A DNA stretch of 64,000 nt, from positions 310,001 through 374,000 of the forward strand of contig NZ_JBKAHK010000002.1 in assembly GCF_046298265.1 (NCBI RefSeq), given 5' to 3'. Source of the DNA: Gillisia xinjiangensis (lineage in GTDB: Bacteria > Bacteroidota > Bacteroidia > Flavobacteriales > Flavobacteriaceae). The position numbers and the translations under genes were made by a program. Positions 54,911-63,883 of this stretch are shown here, one piece after another. Below the pieces are notes generated by a model. It saw only the letters and a program-made list of their open reading frames with translations, was not told the DNA's origin and did no database searches. Each line of letters begins with the position of its first letter. Position 1 is the first letter of the stretch.

Positions 54911-55729
54911 CTAATCTTTTCCCAACGCCTTAATCGCAGCGCGGACATTTTTGTGTTTGCTCAAAATAGCTGAGGCCTCTTCTTCCTTTACACCACATTC
55001 CTCCATGATCATTTTCACTCCCCTATCTACCAGCTTTTTGTTTGAAAGTTGCATATCCACCATCTTATTCCCCTTTACCCTTCCAAGTTTGATCATGACA
55101 GAAGTAGAAATCATATTAAGCACCAGCTTTTGTGCAGTTCCCGATTTCATTCTGGTACTTCCGGTGACAAATTCTGGTCCCACCTCGACTTCAATTGGAA
55201 ATTGGGCAGCTTTTGCCAGAGGGGAATTTTTATTATTAGTGATGCATCCCGTGAGCAGACCATTCTCTGTAGCATCCTTTATTCCTCCTATTACATAAGG
55301 CGTCGTACCAGAGGCAGCAATTCCCACCACTACATCTTTTTCATTTATATCAAATGCCTTTAGATCTTCCCAGGCGCGGGAGACATTATCTTCGGCGTTT
55401 TCCACAGCTTTTCGCAAAGCAATATCACCTCCGGCAATCAATCCTATGATTATATCATCAGAAACTCCAAAGGTGGGAGGACATTCTGAAGCATCCAGCA
55501 CTCCTAATCTTCCGCTGGTGCCTGCGCCTATATAGAATAATCTACCTCCTTCCTCTATTTGTTTTACTATGACATTCACCAGGGCTGTAATCGCAGGTAT
55601 TTCCCCTTCAATGATCTCCGGAACTGTTTTATCTTCTTTATTGATATTAATGAGCAATTCAAAAGTGCTCATTTTTTCCAAATGGTCATAACGGGAAGCC
55701 TTTTCAGTAGTAGGTTTAGTTTGCTTCAT
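54911..55729 (-). CDS. murQ: N-acetylmuramic acid 6-phosphate etherase
   Basis: MurQ cleaves the D-lactyl ether of MurNAc-6-phosphate to give GlcNAc-6-phosphate and D-lactate. The 272-residue SIS-domain protein shows IGAGTSGRLGVLDASECPPT with E82, the acid/base counterpart of E. coli E83, and E113 in VENAEDN, the counterpart of E114. GIAASGTTPYVIGG and the family motif TGSTRMKSGTAQKLVLN are also present. It is 9 bp after the GH20 gene and last in the operon. With the kinase and transporter upstream it makes a MurNAc pathway likely. Confidence 0.96.
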   Translation of the reverse strand: MKQTKPTTEKASRYDHLEKMSTFELLININKEDKTVPEIIEGEIPAITALVNVIVKQIEEGGRLFYIGAGTSGRLGVLDASECPPTFGVSDDIIIGLIAGGDIALRKAVENAEDNVSRAWEDLKAFDINEKDVVVGIAASGTTPYVIGGIKDATENGLLTGCITNNKNSPLAKAAQFPIEVEVGPEFVTGSTRMKSGTAQKLVLNMISTSVMIKLGRVKGNKMVDMQLSNKKLVDRGVKMIMEECGVKEEEASAILSKHKNVRAAIKALGKD

Positions 55730-55738
55730 TTAACTAGG

Positions 55739-57352
55739 TTAATTTTCTGCAGGAATAAATCCTGAAAATAATGTTTTTGGTTCTTTTGCTTTTTTGTAGG
55801 GCGTCCAGTCAACTTCCGGGCTGGGAAAAAAATGAACTCCCATCTCGTTCAATCGTTCTCCATGAACCGATACACGACCTGTGAAATCTAAAAAATCACG
55901 TTTGCTTTCAGAAGTCCAGGCCACTTCAGCAACTGCCAGAGTTCTTGGCCAAAAGCGATCATCCATCATTTCATCATTCAAAACATGTTCGGTCCATACA
56001 GGAGCTTCCACTCCAATTACACTTGAGCTTTTTGAACTAAAACTATATACATCTTCTATAGAAACCCCATCTTCCTTGCACCAATTGAGGGTGTTTTCCT
56101 GTCCCGGAGTATTGGCGTGATCAAGATAAAAATTGGTGCAAATAGACTCTATGACTTGCACATCTACCACACTTTCCGTTTTACCATGCCATTGCTGGCT
56201 AATTAATGAACTACTCACAGAGGCCTTTGTAACCTCTTCCCAGCCAATGGTGATTTTTCCATGATGTTGCACAATAGAATCGGCTTTTACTACAAATGTC
56301 TCATACAATGGATCCTCGATCTCATCACCCCCGATATGAATCCAGGGTCCTTTCGTGATTTGTGCAAGTTCACCAATAACCTCAGAAACAAAGTCATAAG
56401 TTTCCGGTTTTTCAAGGCAAAATCTACTCCATCCCACTTCATATCCTGAATAAAGCTCAGGGGGAGTAGCAAGTTTTGGATCTATATTCGAATTTTCCGG
56501 ACAATTAAGTTCGGGATAGGATACCAGTGCAGAATAAATGTGCCCGGGAATATCAATTTCAGGAATAATTACAATATTTCGTGCTAAAGCATAATCCTGT
56601 AATTCCAGGTATCCCTCTTGTGTTAAAAACCCTGAATTCCCTCCTTTTACAGATCCTTTAGAGCCTATTTCGGTTAATTTAGGTTTGCTTTTTATTTCAA
56701 TTCTCCAACCCTGATCATCCGTTAAATGTAAATGAAGCCGGTTTAACTTATACAAAGCCATCCGGTCTACATGGTCTTTGAGATATTCCAGTCCGAAAAA
56801 ACTGCGGGCAACATCTACCATGGTACCACGCCAGCTATATTTTGGCTGATCTTCGATGTGTACCTGCCGGAGGAAAATTTCGGTTTGAGAAAGTTGTTTC
56901 CGCTCTATTTCTGCAGGAAAAAACTGTCTTAAAGTTTGAATCGCATAAAATAAACCGGCTTCAGTAGCACTTTTAAGAGTAACCCCATCATTATCTATAT
57001 CAAGAATATATCCTTCTTTCCCAAGTTGTTCCTCCAGGGCTGAATCTGTAATTAACGCCCAGTTTCCACAAGAATTCCCCTGCGTCTTTTCGGCCTTAGC
57101 ATTTGCTCTTTTCAGCAATTCCTGTAACCAATTTGCTGCTTTTTCACTTCCTTCATTAAAACAAATAGTATTTGCATTTGGTATTTTGTACATATTCTCA
57201 CCCCAAGTGAGAGTTTGAGGTAAAGGAATAATTGCAGGTGGTGATCCTTCAGCGATAATTATATTATCAGAGGATTGGAATCCCCCACACGATGAAAAAA
57301 AGATTGAAACTATTAAAATTAAGGCTGGAAATTTATAATATAGTGATTTCAT
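55739..57352 (-). CDS. GH20 beta-N-acetylhexosaminidase lipoprotein
   Basis: This 537-residue lipoprotein (ILIVSIFFSSCGGF, lipobox around C22) has a GH20b N-terminal domain (about 38-165) and a catalytic TIM barrel (about 170-510). The substrate-assisted pair D343-E344 is in WIHIGGDEIEDP; LHLHLTDDQGWRIEIK and DIPGHIYSALVSYP are also seen. It would release GlcNAc or MurNAc-linked sugars outside the cytoplasm. It precedes murQ by 9 bp. A broken, 95% identical piece of its 3' part lies at 35391-35557. Confidence 0.95.
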   Translation of the reverse strand: MKSLYYKFPALILIVSIFFSSCGGFQSSDNIIIAEGSPPAIIPLPQTLTWGENMYKIPNANTICFNEGSEKAANWLQELLKRANAKAEKTQGNSCGNWALITDSALEEQLGKEGYILDIDNDGVTLKSATEAGLFYAIQTLRQFFPAEIERKQLSQTEIFLRQVHIEDQPKYSWRGTMVDVARSFFGLEYLKDHVDRMALYKLNRLHLHLTDDQGWRIEIKSKPKLTEIGSKGSVKGGNSGFLTQEGYLELQDYALARNIVIIPEIDIPGHIYSALVSYPELNCPENSNIDPKLATPPELYSGYEVGWSRFCLEKPETYDFVSEVIGELAQITKGPWIHIGGDEIEDPLYETFVVKADSIVQHHGKITIGWEEVTKASVSSSLISQQWHGKTESVVDVQVIESICTNFYLDHANTPGQENTLNWCKEDGVSIEDVYSFSSKSSSVIGVEAPVWTEHVLNDEMMDDRFWPRTLAVAEVAWTSESKRDFLDFTGRVSVHGERLNEMGVHFFPSPEVDWTPYKKAKEPKTLFSGFIPAEN

Positions 57353-57414
57353 AAAATTGGATGGTTATATTAGTCTTTATAATAAATCTAATCCTGAAAA
57401 AAATATGAGGTAAT

Positions 57415-58179
57415 TCAATCCTCATATCGGTTTTCTATTTCAGTTTGGGCGATGTCTGTGATTAATCCCGCTAATTTTTGAGCAATAGCAGCAAAGAATT
57501 TTTGGCCCTTTTCTTTTGTGGCTTTTTTTGGATTTCCTATTCCGGTATCCACGGTTACCATAGACCAATTTCTTTCAGACCAAGCCCAGCCTTCGCGTAT
57601 TCCTTTTATTCTGGATTTTCGCTCTTTTCCTAATCCTGCTTCCTCCAAAGGCAAGACCAGATCAGGCCTTAAATGCAGCATCAGGCTAGTTTCCATTTCG
57701 TCAGCATGATCTCCGGATTCTTCAAAAAAAGCGGATTTATCAACTATTTGAAAAAAATTAGTCGTTACAAGAAGCATCTTCGTGAATTTCAATCCTAATT
57801 CCCTTAAAAGGGGTTTAAAACCATTTCCTCCATGGCCGTTGAGCAGAATCAATTTTAAAATTCCCTGCCGGTTCAGTACTTCAATAACATCAGAAAGAAT
57901 AGCAAATTGGGTACTGGGATTCAAATTGATATTCAGGTCAATATCTTTCTGGCCTGTATTTACTCCGAAGGGAATATTGGGAAGAATCATCGCTTTTGTT
58001 CCAAGCCCCCATGCGCGCTTTCCGGCTTCAGCTGCAATAGCTTCTATTTGATAATTATCTGTTGCATAAGGCAAATGGTAATTATGTGCTTCGGTGGCAC
58101 CCCAAGGCAAGACTGCCACTTCAACATCAAGCTTTTTTATAGCTTTCCAGTTGGTTTCTGCCAGTATATAGGGTCTCAT
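57415..58179 (-). CDS. Creatininase family amidohydrolase
   Basis: This 254-residue protein has the creatininase metal site: E30, H32, H35 and D41 in PWGATEAHNYHLPYATDNYQ, LNGHGGNGFKPLL and GDHADEMETSLML. Family members open cyclic amides (creatinine) or act on formamide compounds. Here it overlaps the transporter gene by 4 bp inside an amino-sugar operon, so a lactam or amide derived from MurNAc or another amino sugar is a possible substrate. That is inference; homologs in such operons have no assigned reaction that I know of. Confidence 0.88.
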   Translation of the reverse strand: MRPYILAETNWKAIKKLDVEVAVLPWGATEAHNYHLPYATDNYQIEAIAAEAGKRAWGLGTKAMILPNIPFGVNTGQKDIDLNINLNPSTQFAILSDVIEVLNRQGILKLILLNGHGGNGFKPLLRELGLKFTKMLLVTTNFFQIVDKSAFFEESGDHADEMETSLMLHLRPDLVLPLEEAGLGKERKSRIKGIREGWAWSERNWSMVTVDTGIGNPKKATKEKGQKFFAAIAQKLAGLITDIAQTEIENRYED

Positions 58180-59462
58180 TTTTTTCTTATTTTATATCCA
58201 TATGATGCGTAATACAGTATAAACAAATAACAAGGGATTAAAATCCAATAAGCAGTTTGCGGATTCAGGCTATCAGCTAAGGCTCCGTAAAGCAGCGGGA
58301 TTATCGCTCCACCAGCAAGGGCCATAATTAAAAAGGATGCTCCAACTTTGGTGAATCGTCCTAATCCATCGATGGCCAATGGCCAAATTGCCGGAAATAC
58401 CAGGGCATTTGCCAAACCTAACAAGGATATCAAGAGAACTGAAATAAATCCATCGGTAAAAATGGCTCCCAGACCAAGTACCATCCCCAGTATTGCAGAA
58501 ACTTTCAAAGCTTTTTCCTGGGTTATAAATCTTGGAATAGCATAAATTCCAATTATATATCCCACTATCATGGCAATTAAAGTATAGGTGGTAAAAAATT
58601 TGGCCGTAGTAAAAGGAATTCCCTGTGACGCGCCATAACTTATTACTGTATCTCCAGCCATTACCTCGACTCCAACATAAAGAAACATGGCCAGGGCACC
58701 TAACAACAAATGTGGGAATTGAAAAATACTTTTCTTATTTATATTGGTCTTTGCCAGGGTTTCATCTTCCTTATCGGTATCGATTTCCGGCAATGACGAG
58801 AAATAAATAAAAATGGCAAGCAAAATAAGTACCCCCATCATAATTAAGTAAGGCGCTACCACTCTTTCGGAAAGCAGATTTAAAGCCGAAACTTTTTCTG
58901 CCAGGTTCATGGTTTTCAATTCTTCTACCAGCGCATCAACATTTTTTAAAGCTATTGCACCAAGGACAATAGGCGCAAGAGCTCCGGCAACTTTATTACA
59001 AATTCCCATTATGCTAATACGTTTGGCTGCACTTTCTATTGGTCCTAAAATAGTGATATAAGGATTGGCAGCAGTTTGTAAAATTGCCAAACCTGTACCC
59101 TGAACAAATAATCCAAGAAGGAATAATTGATAAGTTCTTGTATACGCCGCAGGTATAAAGATTAATGCTCCTACCGCCATAACCAGTAGCCCCAGGGACA
59201 TTCCTTTTTTAAAGCCGGTTACTTTCAAAATCCAGGCCGAAGGAAGTGCCATCACCAAATAGGAAATATAAAATGCTGTTACCACAAAGTAAGACTGAAA
59301 GTTATTTAGCTCACAGGCAATTTTTAAATAAGGAATAAGTACCGAATTTAACCAGGTTACAAATCCAAAAATAAAAAAAAGAGCTCCAATTATAATAATT
59401 GAGCGGTTGGTAGTGCCCGGAGATGCGGGAGCTTTTACTTCAGCCGTATTTGAATTTGACAT
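58176..59462 (-). CDS. FucP-type sugar:H+ symporter (MFS)
   Basis: This 428-residue 12-helix transporter of the FHS (fucose-galactose-glucose:H+ symporter) branch of MFS has FFIFGFVTWLNSVLIPYLKI near the N-terminus, ILQTAANPYITILGP and the central cytoplasmic loop (about 225-245). It would move a monosaccharide across the inner membrane. Between a ROK kinase and MurQ/GH20 genes it is a candidate importer of GlcNAc or MurNAc, like the MFS MurNAc transporter MurT of Tannerella in role. Its stop overlaps the creatininase start by 4 bp. Confidence 0.9.
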   Translation of the reverse strand: MSNSNTAEVKAPASPGTTNRSIIIIGALFFIFGFVTWLNSVLIPYLKIACELNNFQSYFVVTAFYISYLVMALPSAWILKVTGFKKGMSLGLLVMAVGALIFIPAAYTRTYQLFLLGLFVQGTGLAILQTAANPYITILGPIESAAKRISIMGICNKVAGALAPIVLGAIALKNVDALVEELKTMNLAEKVSALNLLSERVVAPYLIMMGVLILLAIFIYFSSLPEIDTDKEDETLAKTNINKKSIFQFPHLLLGALAMFLYVGVEVMAGDTVISYGASQGIPFTTAKFFTTYTLIAMIVGYIIGIYAIPRFITQEKALKVSAILGMVLGLGAIFTDGFISVLLISLLGLANALVFPAIWPLAIDGLGRFTKVGASFLIMALAGGAIIPLLYGALADSLNPQTAYWILIPCYLFILYYASYGYKIRKK

Positions 59463-59541
59463 GCCAGTTGTTGGGTTTTTAATGAATAATTACCAGGAGG
59501 TTTATTGAAATTTTCAATTACAGTTGATTTTAGATCACTTT

Positions 59542-60393
59542 TTATTCCTGTTTTTGTAAATTTATTAATGCCGCAGACCCCAGAATGGAAACATTAAAGG
59601 TTTCTGAAGGTGCTATGATCAGTTTCTTAGTAACCCTTTTAAAAGGGAAAGAATCAATTTTATTTTTAAGGGAATTTTCAAAAAATGAAAATGATTTGCT
59701 AACCGATCCACCAAAGAAAATAGCTTCAGGAGAAAGAACATTGATGATTATCCTTATGGCATTTCCAAGATGAGTCCCGTATTCTTCGAATATTTTTAAA
59801 GCATCAGAATTTCCCTTTTGAGCCATTTCATGAACTTCTCTGCCTTCCATGTCATATTGAGACTGAAAGAACTTTCCGCTGCAATAATCTTCAATTGTTT
59901 TATCCAAATAAGGAATATCTGCAAGCTCCCCGGCACTTGAAAGCGTTCCGGAATAAAGCTCATGATTTATTATGATCCCTGTTCCAAAACCGGTACCCAA
60001 TGTAATTCCTACAAGGTTTTTATATGCTTTCCCTTTTCCATATTTTTTCTCACCCAGGGCAAAAGTATTTGCATCATTGGTAATTCTTACTGGTTTTTTA
60101 AAATGATCCTCCAGATGCGCTTTTAAATGGACTTCGTTCCAGGAAGGTATATTCCAGAGATCATAAATAATTCCTTTATCTTCATCGACCAGTCCAGGTA
60201 CTCCTATTCCTATTCCTGAAAAATCAGAATCAGATATTTGTTTAATTCCCTGGATGATTTCTGTTACTATTTGGTCTTTAGGTGCGTTTGCCGACGTAGG
60301 GAAAATTAACTCCTCAATAACTTTCGAATCCTGCACAAGCCCTATATGTGTTTTGCTTCCTCCTATATCAATACCAATTATCTTATTACTCAT
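59542..60393 (-). CDS. ROK family sugar kinase
   Basis: This 283-residue kinase has an ATP-binding GIDIGGSKTHIGLV (about 7-20), a sugar motif GIGIGVPGL and the catalytic Asp in ITNDANTFA (D107). The usual zinc motif (GxxGH plus CxCGxxGCxE) is absent: the region reads SAGELADIPYLDKTIEDYCS. Zinc-less ROK kinases occur in Bacteroidota. It likely phosphorylates the sugar carried by the adjacent transporter; a MurNAc or GlcNAc kinase would supply MurQ. Specificity is not visible. Confidence 0.9.
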   Translation of the reverse strand: MSNKIIGIDIGGSKTHIGLVQDSKVIEELIFPTSANAPKDQIVTEIIQGIKQISDSDFSGIGIGVPGLVDEDKGIIYDLWNIPSWNEVHLKAHLEDHFKKPVRITNDANTFALGEKKYGKGKAYKNLVGITLGTGFGTGIIINHELYSGTLSSAGELADIPYLDKTIEDYCSGKFFQSQYDMEGREVHEMAQKGNSDALKIFEEYGTHLGNAIRIIINVLSPEAIFFGGSVSKSFSFFENSLKNKIDSFPFKRVTKKLIIAPSETFNVSILGSAALINLQKQE

Positions 60394-60450
60394 AAACTTA
60401 TTTAATATTTTCAGAAGGTCCCTTTTAAGTAAAGTTAAGGATATAGGGAA

Positions 60451-61059
60451 TTATTCTAAAATTTCATTTATTTCAATATTACGCCAATAAACTTTAATAC
60501 CACCACCATCATGAATTTGAAGAGCAATCTTACCATTTGCATCTCCTATTTTTTCATCTGTGAATTCCACCATTTTCTCACCATTTAACCAAGTGGTGAC
60601 ATTATCTCCTACAACCCTAATTTTCATTTTATTCCAATCTCCAAAATTCAAAACTTCCTCCTTTTCAGGATCTGGTTTTACCAACCAGCCACGGCCATAA
60701 GATTCGTAGATTCCCCCTGTATGTAGGTCCTGTGGAGCCACCTCAACCTGCCATCCGGATATCTTTGTACCATCAAGGCCTGAGCGAAAAAACACACCGC
60801 TATTACCATTGGCTTCCTGTAAAAACTCGAGGTTTAATTCAAAGTTTTTGTAGTTATCTTTAGTAGCTAAATAACCATATTCTTCATCGGGACCACTTTC
60901 TGCAATAAGCAATCCATCTTCAACATACCATTTTTCAGTACCATAAATTTCCCAACCGTCCAGGTTCTCCCCGTTAAACAGATTTGAAGTACCGGAAGTG
61001 TTACAGCCTATTGTAAAGGTAAGCACTAATAAAAGTGCGATTTTGATTAAATGCTTCAT
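60451..61059 (-). CDS. DUF1080 lipoprotein (3-keto-glycoside hydrolase/lyase-like), copy 2
   Basis: This 202-residue lipoprotein (lipobox C19, LTFTIGCNTSG) is a single DUF1080 domain (about 26-200) with NLFNGENLDGWEIYGTEKWY, FELNLEFLQEANGNSGVFFR, GWQVEVAPQD and the GKIALQIHDGG end. It overlaps the preceding DUF1080 gene by 4 bp, so the two are made together and may form a complex or act in series on 3-keto glycosides. Function is by family only. Confidence 0.88.
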   Translation of the reverse strand: MKHLIKIALLLVLTFTIGCNTSGTSNLFNGENLDGWEIYGTEKWYVEDGLLIAESGPDEEYGYLATKDNYKNFELNLEFLQEANGNSGVFFRSGLDGTKISGWQVEVAPQDLHTGGIYESYGRGWLVKPDPEKEEVLNFGDWNKMKIRVVGDNVTTWLNGEKMVEFTDEKIGDANGKIALQIHDGGGIKVYWRNIEINEILE

Positions 61060-61805
61060 AATTTTCTTATTTTGATATTTTTAAACCAAGTAAAACTTCC
61101 GTGATCCTGAAGACCTATTAAACCTTTTCGAGCTGTTCCATAATCCGGAAAGTCTTTCCATTTTCCTTCAGTTTTTCTTTTTTCCCAGTCATCAGACCAA
61201 GGAACGAATTCAACTGTTTTTTTACCGTTTAACCAGTAGGTAACTTTATCTTTGGTAAATGTGATCCTGCTCGTATTCCATTCTCCAACTTCCTTTAGAT
61301 CTTCTTCTTTATATTCGGGGTTATACATTCCGTAATCACCTCCAATTGATTGCCAGGGCTCCAGCTTATCAGGAAATCCTTTTTGATCAATTATTTGATA
61401 TTCCGGAGCGACATAATAAGGTGCATCGTATTTTTCATCTTCCACAACATGATAAAATATCCCACTATTACCACCTTCTGAAATTTTCCATTCCAGTGAT
61501 AGTTCAAATTCCCCGTATTCTTCTTTTCCATACACAATGTCACCTCCAATGTCCCCTCCTTGTCCCAGGGATTTCAAGGTTTCCCCTTCTATCACCCAAC
61601 CTTCAGGGAGTCCGTCTTCACTGTTATAGGCCCGCCAGCCATCAGCATTGGCGCCATCAAATAAATACTGCCATTCCTCTTGCTGTTCTCCTGTAGCATT
61701 TTGTGACTTTTCTTTGTCCAGGTTCTCAGATTGTTTATTTTCATTTGCATTTTTACAGGCTGTAAATGAAGCAACCATTAAAAAGATCATTACAAGTTTT
61801 TTCAT
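61056..61805 (-). CDS. DUF1080 lipoprotein (3-keto-glycoside hydrolase/lyase-like), copy 1
   Basis: This 249-residue lipoprotein (lipobox C17, ASFTACKNANEN) has a Lys/Glu/Asn linker, then a DUF1080 domain (about 46-248). The domain carries YLFDGANADGWRAYNSEDG, LSLEWKISEGGNSGIFYHV, YQIIDQKGFPD and LIGLQDHGSFTWFKNIKIRK. It follows the Gfo/Idh/MocA gene by 11 bp, an arrangement known where a 3-dehydrogenase makes the 3-keto substrate for the lyase. Confidence 0.9.
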   Translation of the reverse strand: MKKLVMIFLMVASFTACKNANENKQSENLDKEKSQNATGEQQEEWQYLFDGANADGWRAYNSEDGLPEGWVIEGETLKSLGQGGDIGGDIVYGKEEYGEFELSLEWKISEGGNSGIFYHVVEDEKYDAPYYVAPEYQIIDQKGFPDKLEPWQSIGGDYGMYNPEYKEEDLKEVGEWNTSRITFTKDKVTYWLNGKKTVEFVPWSDDWEKRKTEGKWKDFPDYGTARKGLIGLQDHGSFTWFKNIKIRKL

Positions 61806-61816
61806 AAAAAAGGTTT

Positions 61817-63175
61817 CTAAGATTTAACAATTTTCATATTAACCGGATCCCAGTTAATAAATTTATTTTGGTAATAACTATCATTACATAGTAAAGCCGG
61901 AGCGGCGGCTCTGAAACCAAAAACAGGGTCTTCAACTACAGTTCCATTTGTCCTTATCGCATTGAAAAAATTTGCAAAATGATCGTAATGAGCTCCTTTA
62001 TATCCTTCTTGCGCGGTATATACCGTTTCTAGTGGAGCAATTATTTGTTTTCGGTCGGTCTGACTATTTACACCTTCTTTTGCTTTTTCTGCGAAAAAGG
62101 GATCGTCACTGGCAACATTTGCATTCCGTTTCAAAACTACTTCGTCCCATTTAACATCCATAGAGCCCTTACTTCCCACAATTTTTAGATAAGTACTCCC
62201 ACTTGTACCATCCACAAAATTGCAACGCAGGGATAAATTAAACGGAGGATGCTGAACGGTTTTGGGATAGTCAAACATTCCTAACAAAACATCGGGAACC
62301 TCTCTTCCATCTTTCCAATATCGCAAACCACCTGTAGCAGATACTTTATTTGGCCCTAGTGAATTTGTAATAAAATGCAAGCTTGAAAATAAATGTACAA
62401 ACAAATCACCGGACATTCCGGTACCATAGTCAAGGTAATTTCTCCATCTAAAAAAACGCATTGCGTCAAAAGGACGTTTTGTTGTATTGGCTATGTACCT
62501 ATTCCAATCAACTGTCTCGGGAGATGCATCTTCAGGTATAGTGTATTGCCAGGCACCTTCCGGGGAATTTCTTGCCCAAAACCCTTCAGCATAATTAATT
62601 TCCCCTATAGCTCCGGCTTCCAACAACTCTTTTGCCTTTTCATTTCCTAAAGAGGAAAGACCCTGGCTACCCACCATAAAAATCTTCCCGGATCCTTTCC
62701 AGGCGTTAATAAGATCCTTACCCTCTTCTACAGAATGTACCATAGGTTTTTCGCAGTATACGTGCTTACCCGATTTTAAAGCATCTATACTTATTTGTTT
62801 ATGCCAATGATCTGGTGTCCCAATGATTACAGCATCTACATCATCTCTCTTAAGAATATCCTTATAGTCCTTTGTGACAAATACCTGCCCGCCCCACCTC
62901 GACTTTGCATCATCCAGTCTTCCCGAATATAAATCGCAAACAGCAATCATTTCAACATTTTGGTGAGATAAAGCTGTTTTGGCATCAGCTACCCCCATAC
63001 CTCCCGCTCCAATTAAGGCCAGGCGTATTACTGTATTATTTGATCCAAGGTCTAATGAGGTTCTCTTAAGAAAATCTGCCTTTTTAACTTCTTTGGAAAA
63101 TGCCGATGGCATAACAGCCGCTGCAGCAGTTGCTAATCCAAGATTCTTTAAAAATAATCGCCTTTTGTTTTCCAT
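61817..63175 (-). CDS. Exported Gfo/Idh/MocA family oxidoreductase
   Basis: This 452-residue NAD(P)-type enzyme has a Tat-like leader (KRRLFLKNLGLATAAAAVMP). A Rossmann domain follows with VIRLALIGAGGMGVADA (about 49-65), IIGTPDHWH and the catalytic EKP (142-144, CEKPMVHS). The C-terminal alpha/beta domain has HLFSSLHFITNSLGPNKVSA. Periplasmic members oxidise sugar hydroxyls, often at C3, with tightly bound cofactor. It heads the eight-gene minus-strand operon, 11 bp before a DUF1080 gene. Sugar identity is not visible. Confidence 0.92.
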   Translation of the reverse strand: MENKRRLFLKNLGLATAAAAVMPSAFSKEVKKADFLKRTSLDLGSNNTVIRLALIGAGGMGVADAKTALSHQNVEMIAVCDLYSGRLDDAKSRWGGQVFVTKDYKDILKRDDVDAVIIGTPDHWHKQISIDALKSGKHVYCEKPMVHSVEEGKDLINAWKGSGKIFMVGSQGLSSLGNEKAKELLEAGAIGEINYAEGFWARNSPEGAWQYTIPEDASPETVDWNRYIANTTKRPFDAMRFFRWRNYLDYGTGMSGDLFVHLFSSLHFITNSLGPNKVSATGGLRYWKDGREVPDVLLGMFDYPKTVQHPPFNLSLRCNFVDGTSGSTYLKIVGSKGSMDVKWDEVVLKRNANVASDDPFFAEKAKEGVNSQTDRKQIIAPLETVYTAQEGYKGAHYDHFANFFNAIRTNGTVVEDPVFGFRAAAPALLCNDSYYQNKFINWDPVNMKIVKS

Positions 63176-63272
63176 ATCTAATATTTCGTAAATAGATTAA
63201 AAAAATTTAACCCGGGTAACTTTATTAAAAATTTCATTTATGTTTAATGTATTTCCATAAAAATTTACACAA

Positions 63273-63298
63273 CAAATATAAACAAATAAAATAAACAA
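63273..63298 (-). promoter_or_regulatory. Candidate promoter of the eight-gene operon
   Basis: The minus strand reads TATATTTG (63280-63273), a TAnnTTTG match, with TTG at 63298-63296 (15-bp spacer, a little short). The leader to the ATG at 63175 would be about 90 nt. This is an AT-rich region, so the chance of an accidental match is high. Confidence 0.35.
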
Positions 63299-63392
63299 GA
63301 AAAAAATTTTATTTTTAAGAATTTAGAAATTATGACCTGATTTTTTTCTGAATAATTTATTTATATAGAAACACAACAGTATATCTAAAAAA

Positions 63393-63883
63393 CTGAGTTC
63401 AACTTCCAATTCTGGATACGATGATTGGAGGGCCGAGATAAAAACCATTTCCAAATACCACCAAACTTGTTTGGCACATTTGCAACGCATCTTAAACTAC
63501 CTTACCAATTATACCCCAAACAAGAGTGAGGCATTAATTTCATAAAGTAATTATACCACCCTTAGAAACTAAAGAAGCTTTTAGATTTTCAAAACAATAT
63601 AGGTAAGGCCTTTATACAAGGCTTTGATTATTTATTGAACAACCCGCCAAACGAAAAATAAAAAGAGCTCGATGCCTTTTACAAAAGGATGCTTCGGTAA
63701 GACAATATATTTTTATATACCTCTTAATTGAAAATGTGCCACCGGACAATAATGCATCGGAAAGTACCATCCGCAATGTTGAGGTGAAACAAAAAAATAT
63801 CCAGACAATTCAAAGTAGGACAAGCAGCACAGAGCTTTACCAAAATATGTTCTGTAATAGCCGTAACAATTAAAAACGAATAA
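63393..63883 (+). mobile_element. Decayed IS66-family transposase (C-terminal part)
   Basis: Broken reading frames on the plus strand read QTCLAHLQRILNYLTNY (from 63462), GKAFIQGFDYLLNNPPNEK (63602), KELDAFYKRMLR (63661) and ENVPPDNNASESTIRNVEVK (63730). After a frameshift it continues ISRQFKVGQAAQSFTKICSV (about 63797) to a stop at 63881-63883. These follow in order the C-terminal half of IS66-type transposases (C.AHLLRELNYL...VPPDNN.SERAIRN.KVKQK.SGQFK...F). Several stops and at least one frameshift show it is dead. Its 5' part and terminal repeats were not found. Confidence 0.75.

Noticed and set aside
35639..59518. Palindrome ATTGAAA(A)TTTTCAAT at 35639-35654 and 59504-59518
   Set aside because: Both are AT-rich and short; in this genome such palindromes arise by chance, so no operator is claimed.
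63284..63314. AAATAAAAT...ATTTTATTT inverted repeat upstream of the Gfo/Idh operon, NagC-like
   Set aside because: Composition is A/T only; chance occurrence is likely and the arms do not match the ROK operator at 26.6 kb.
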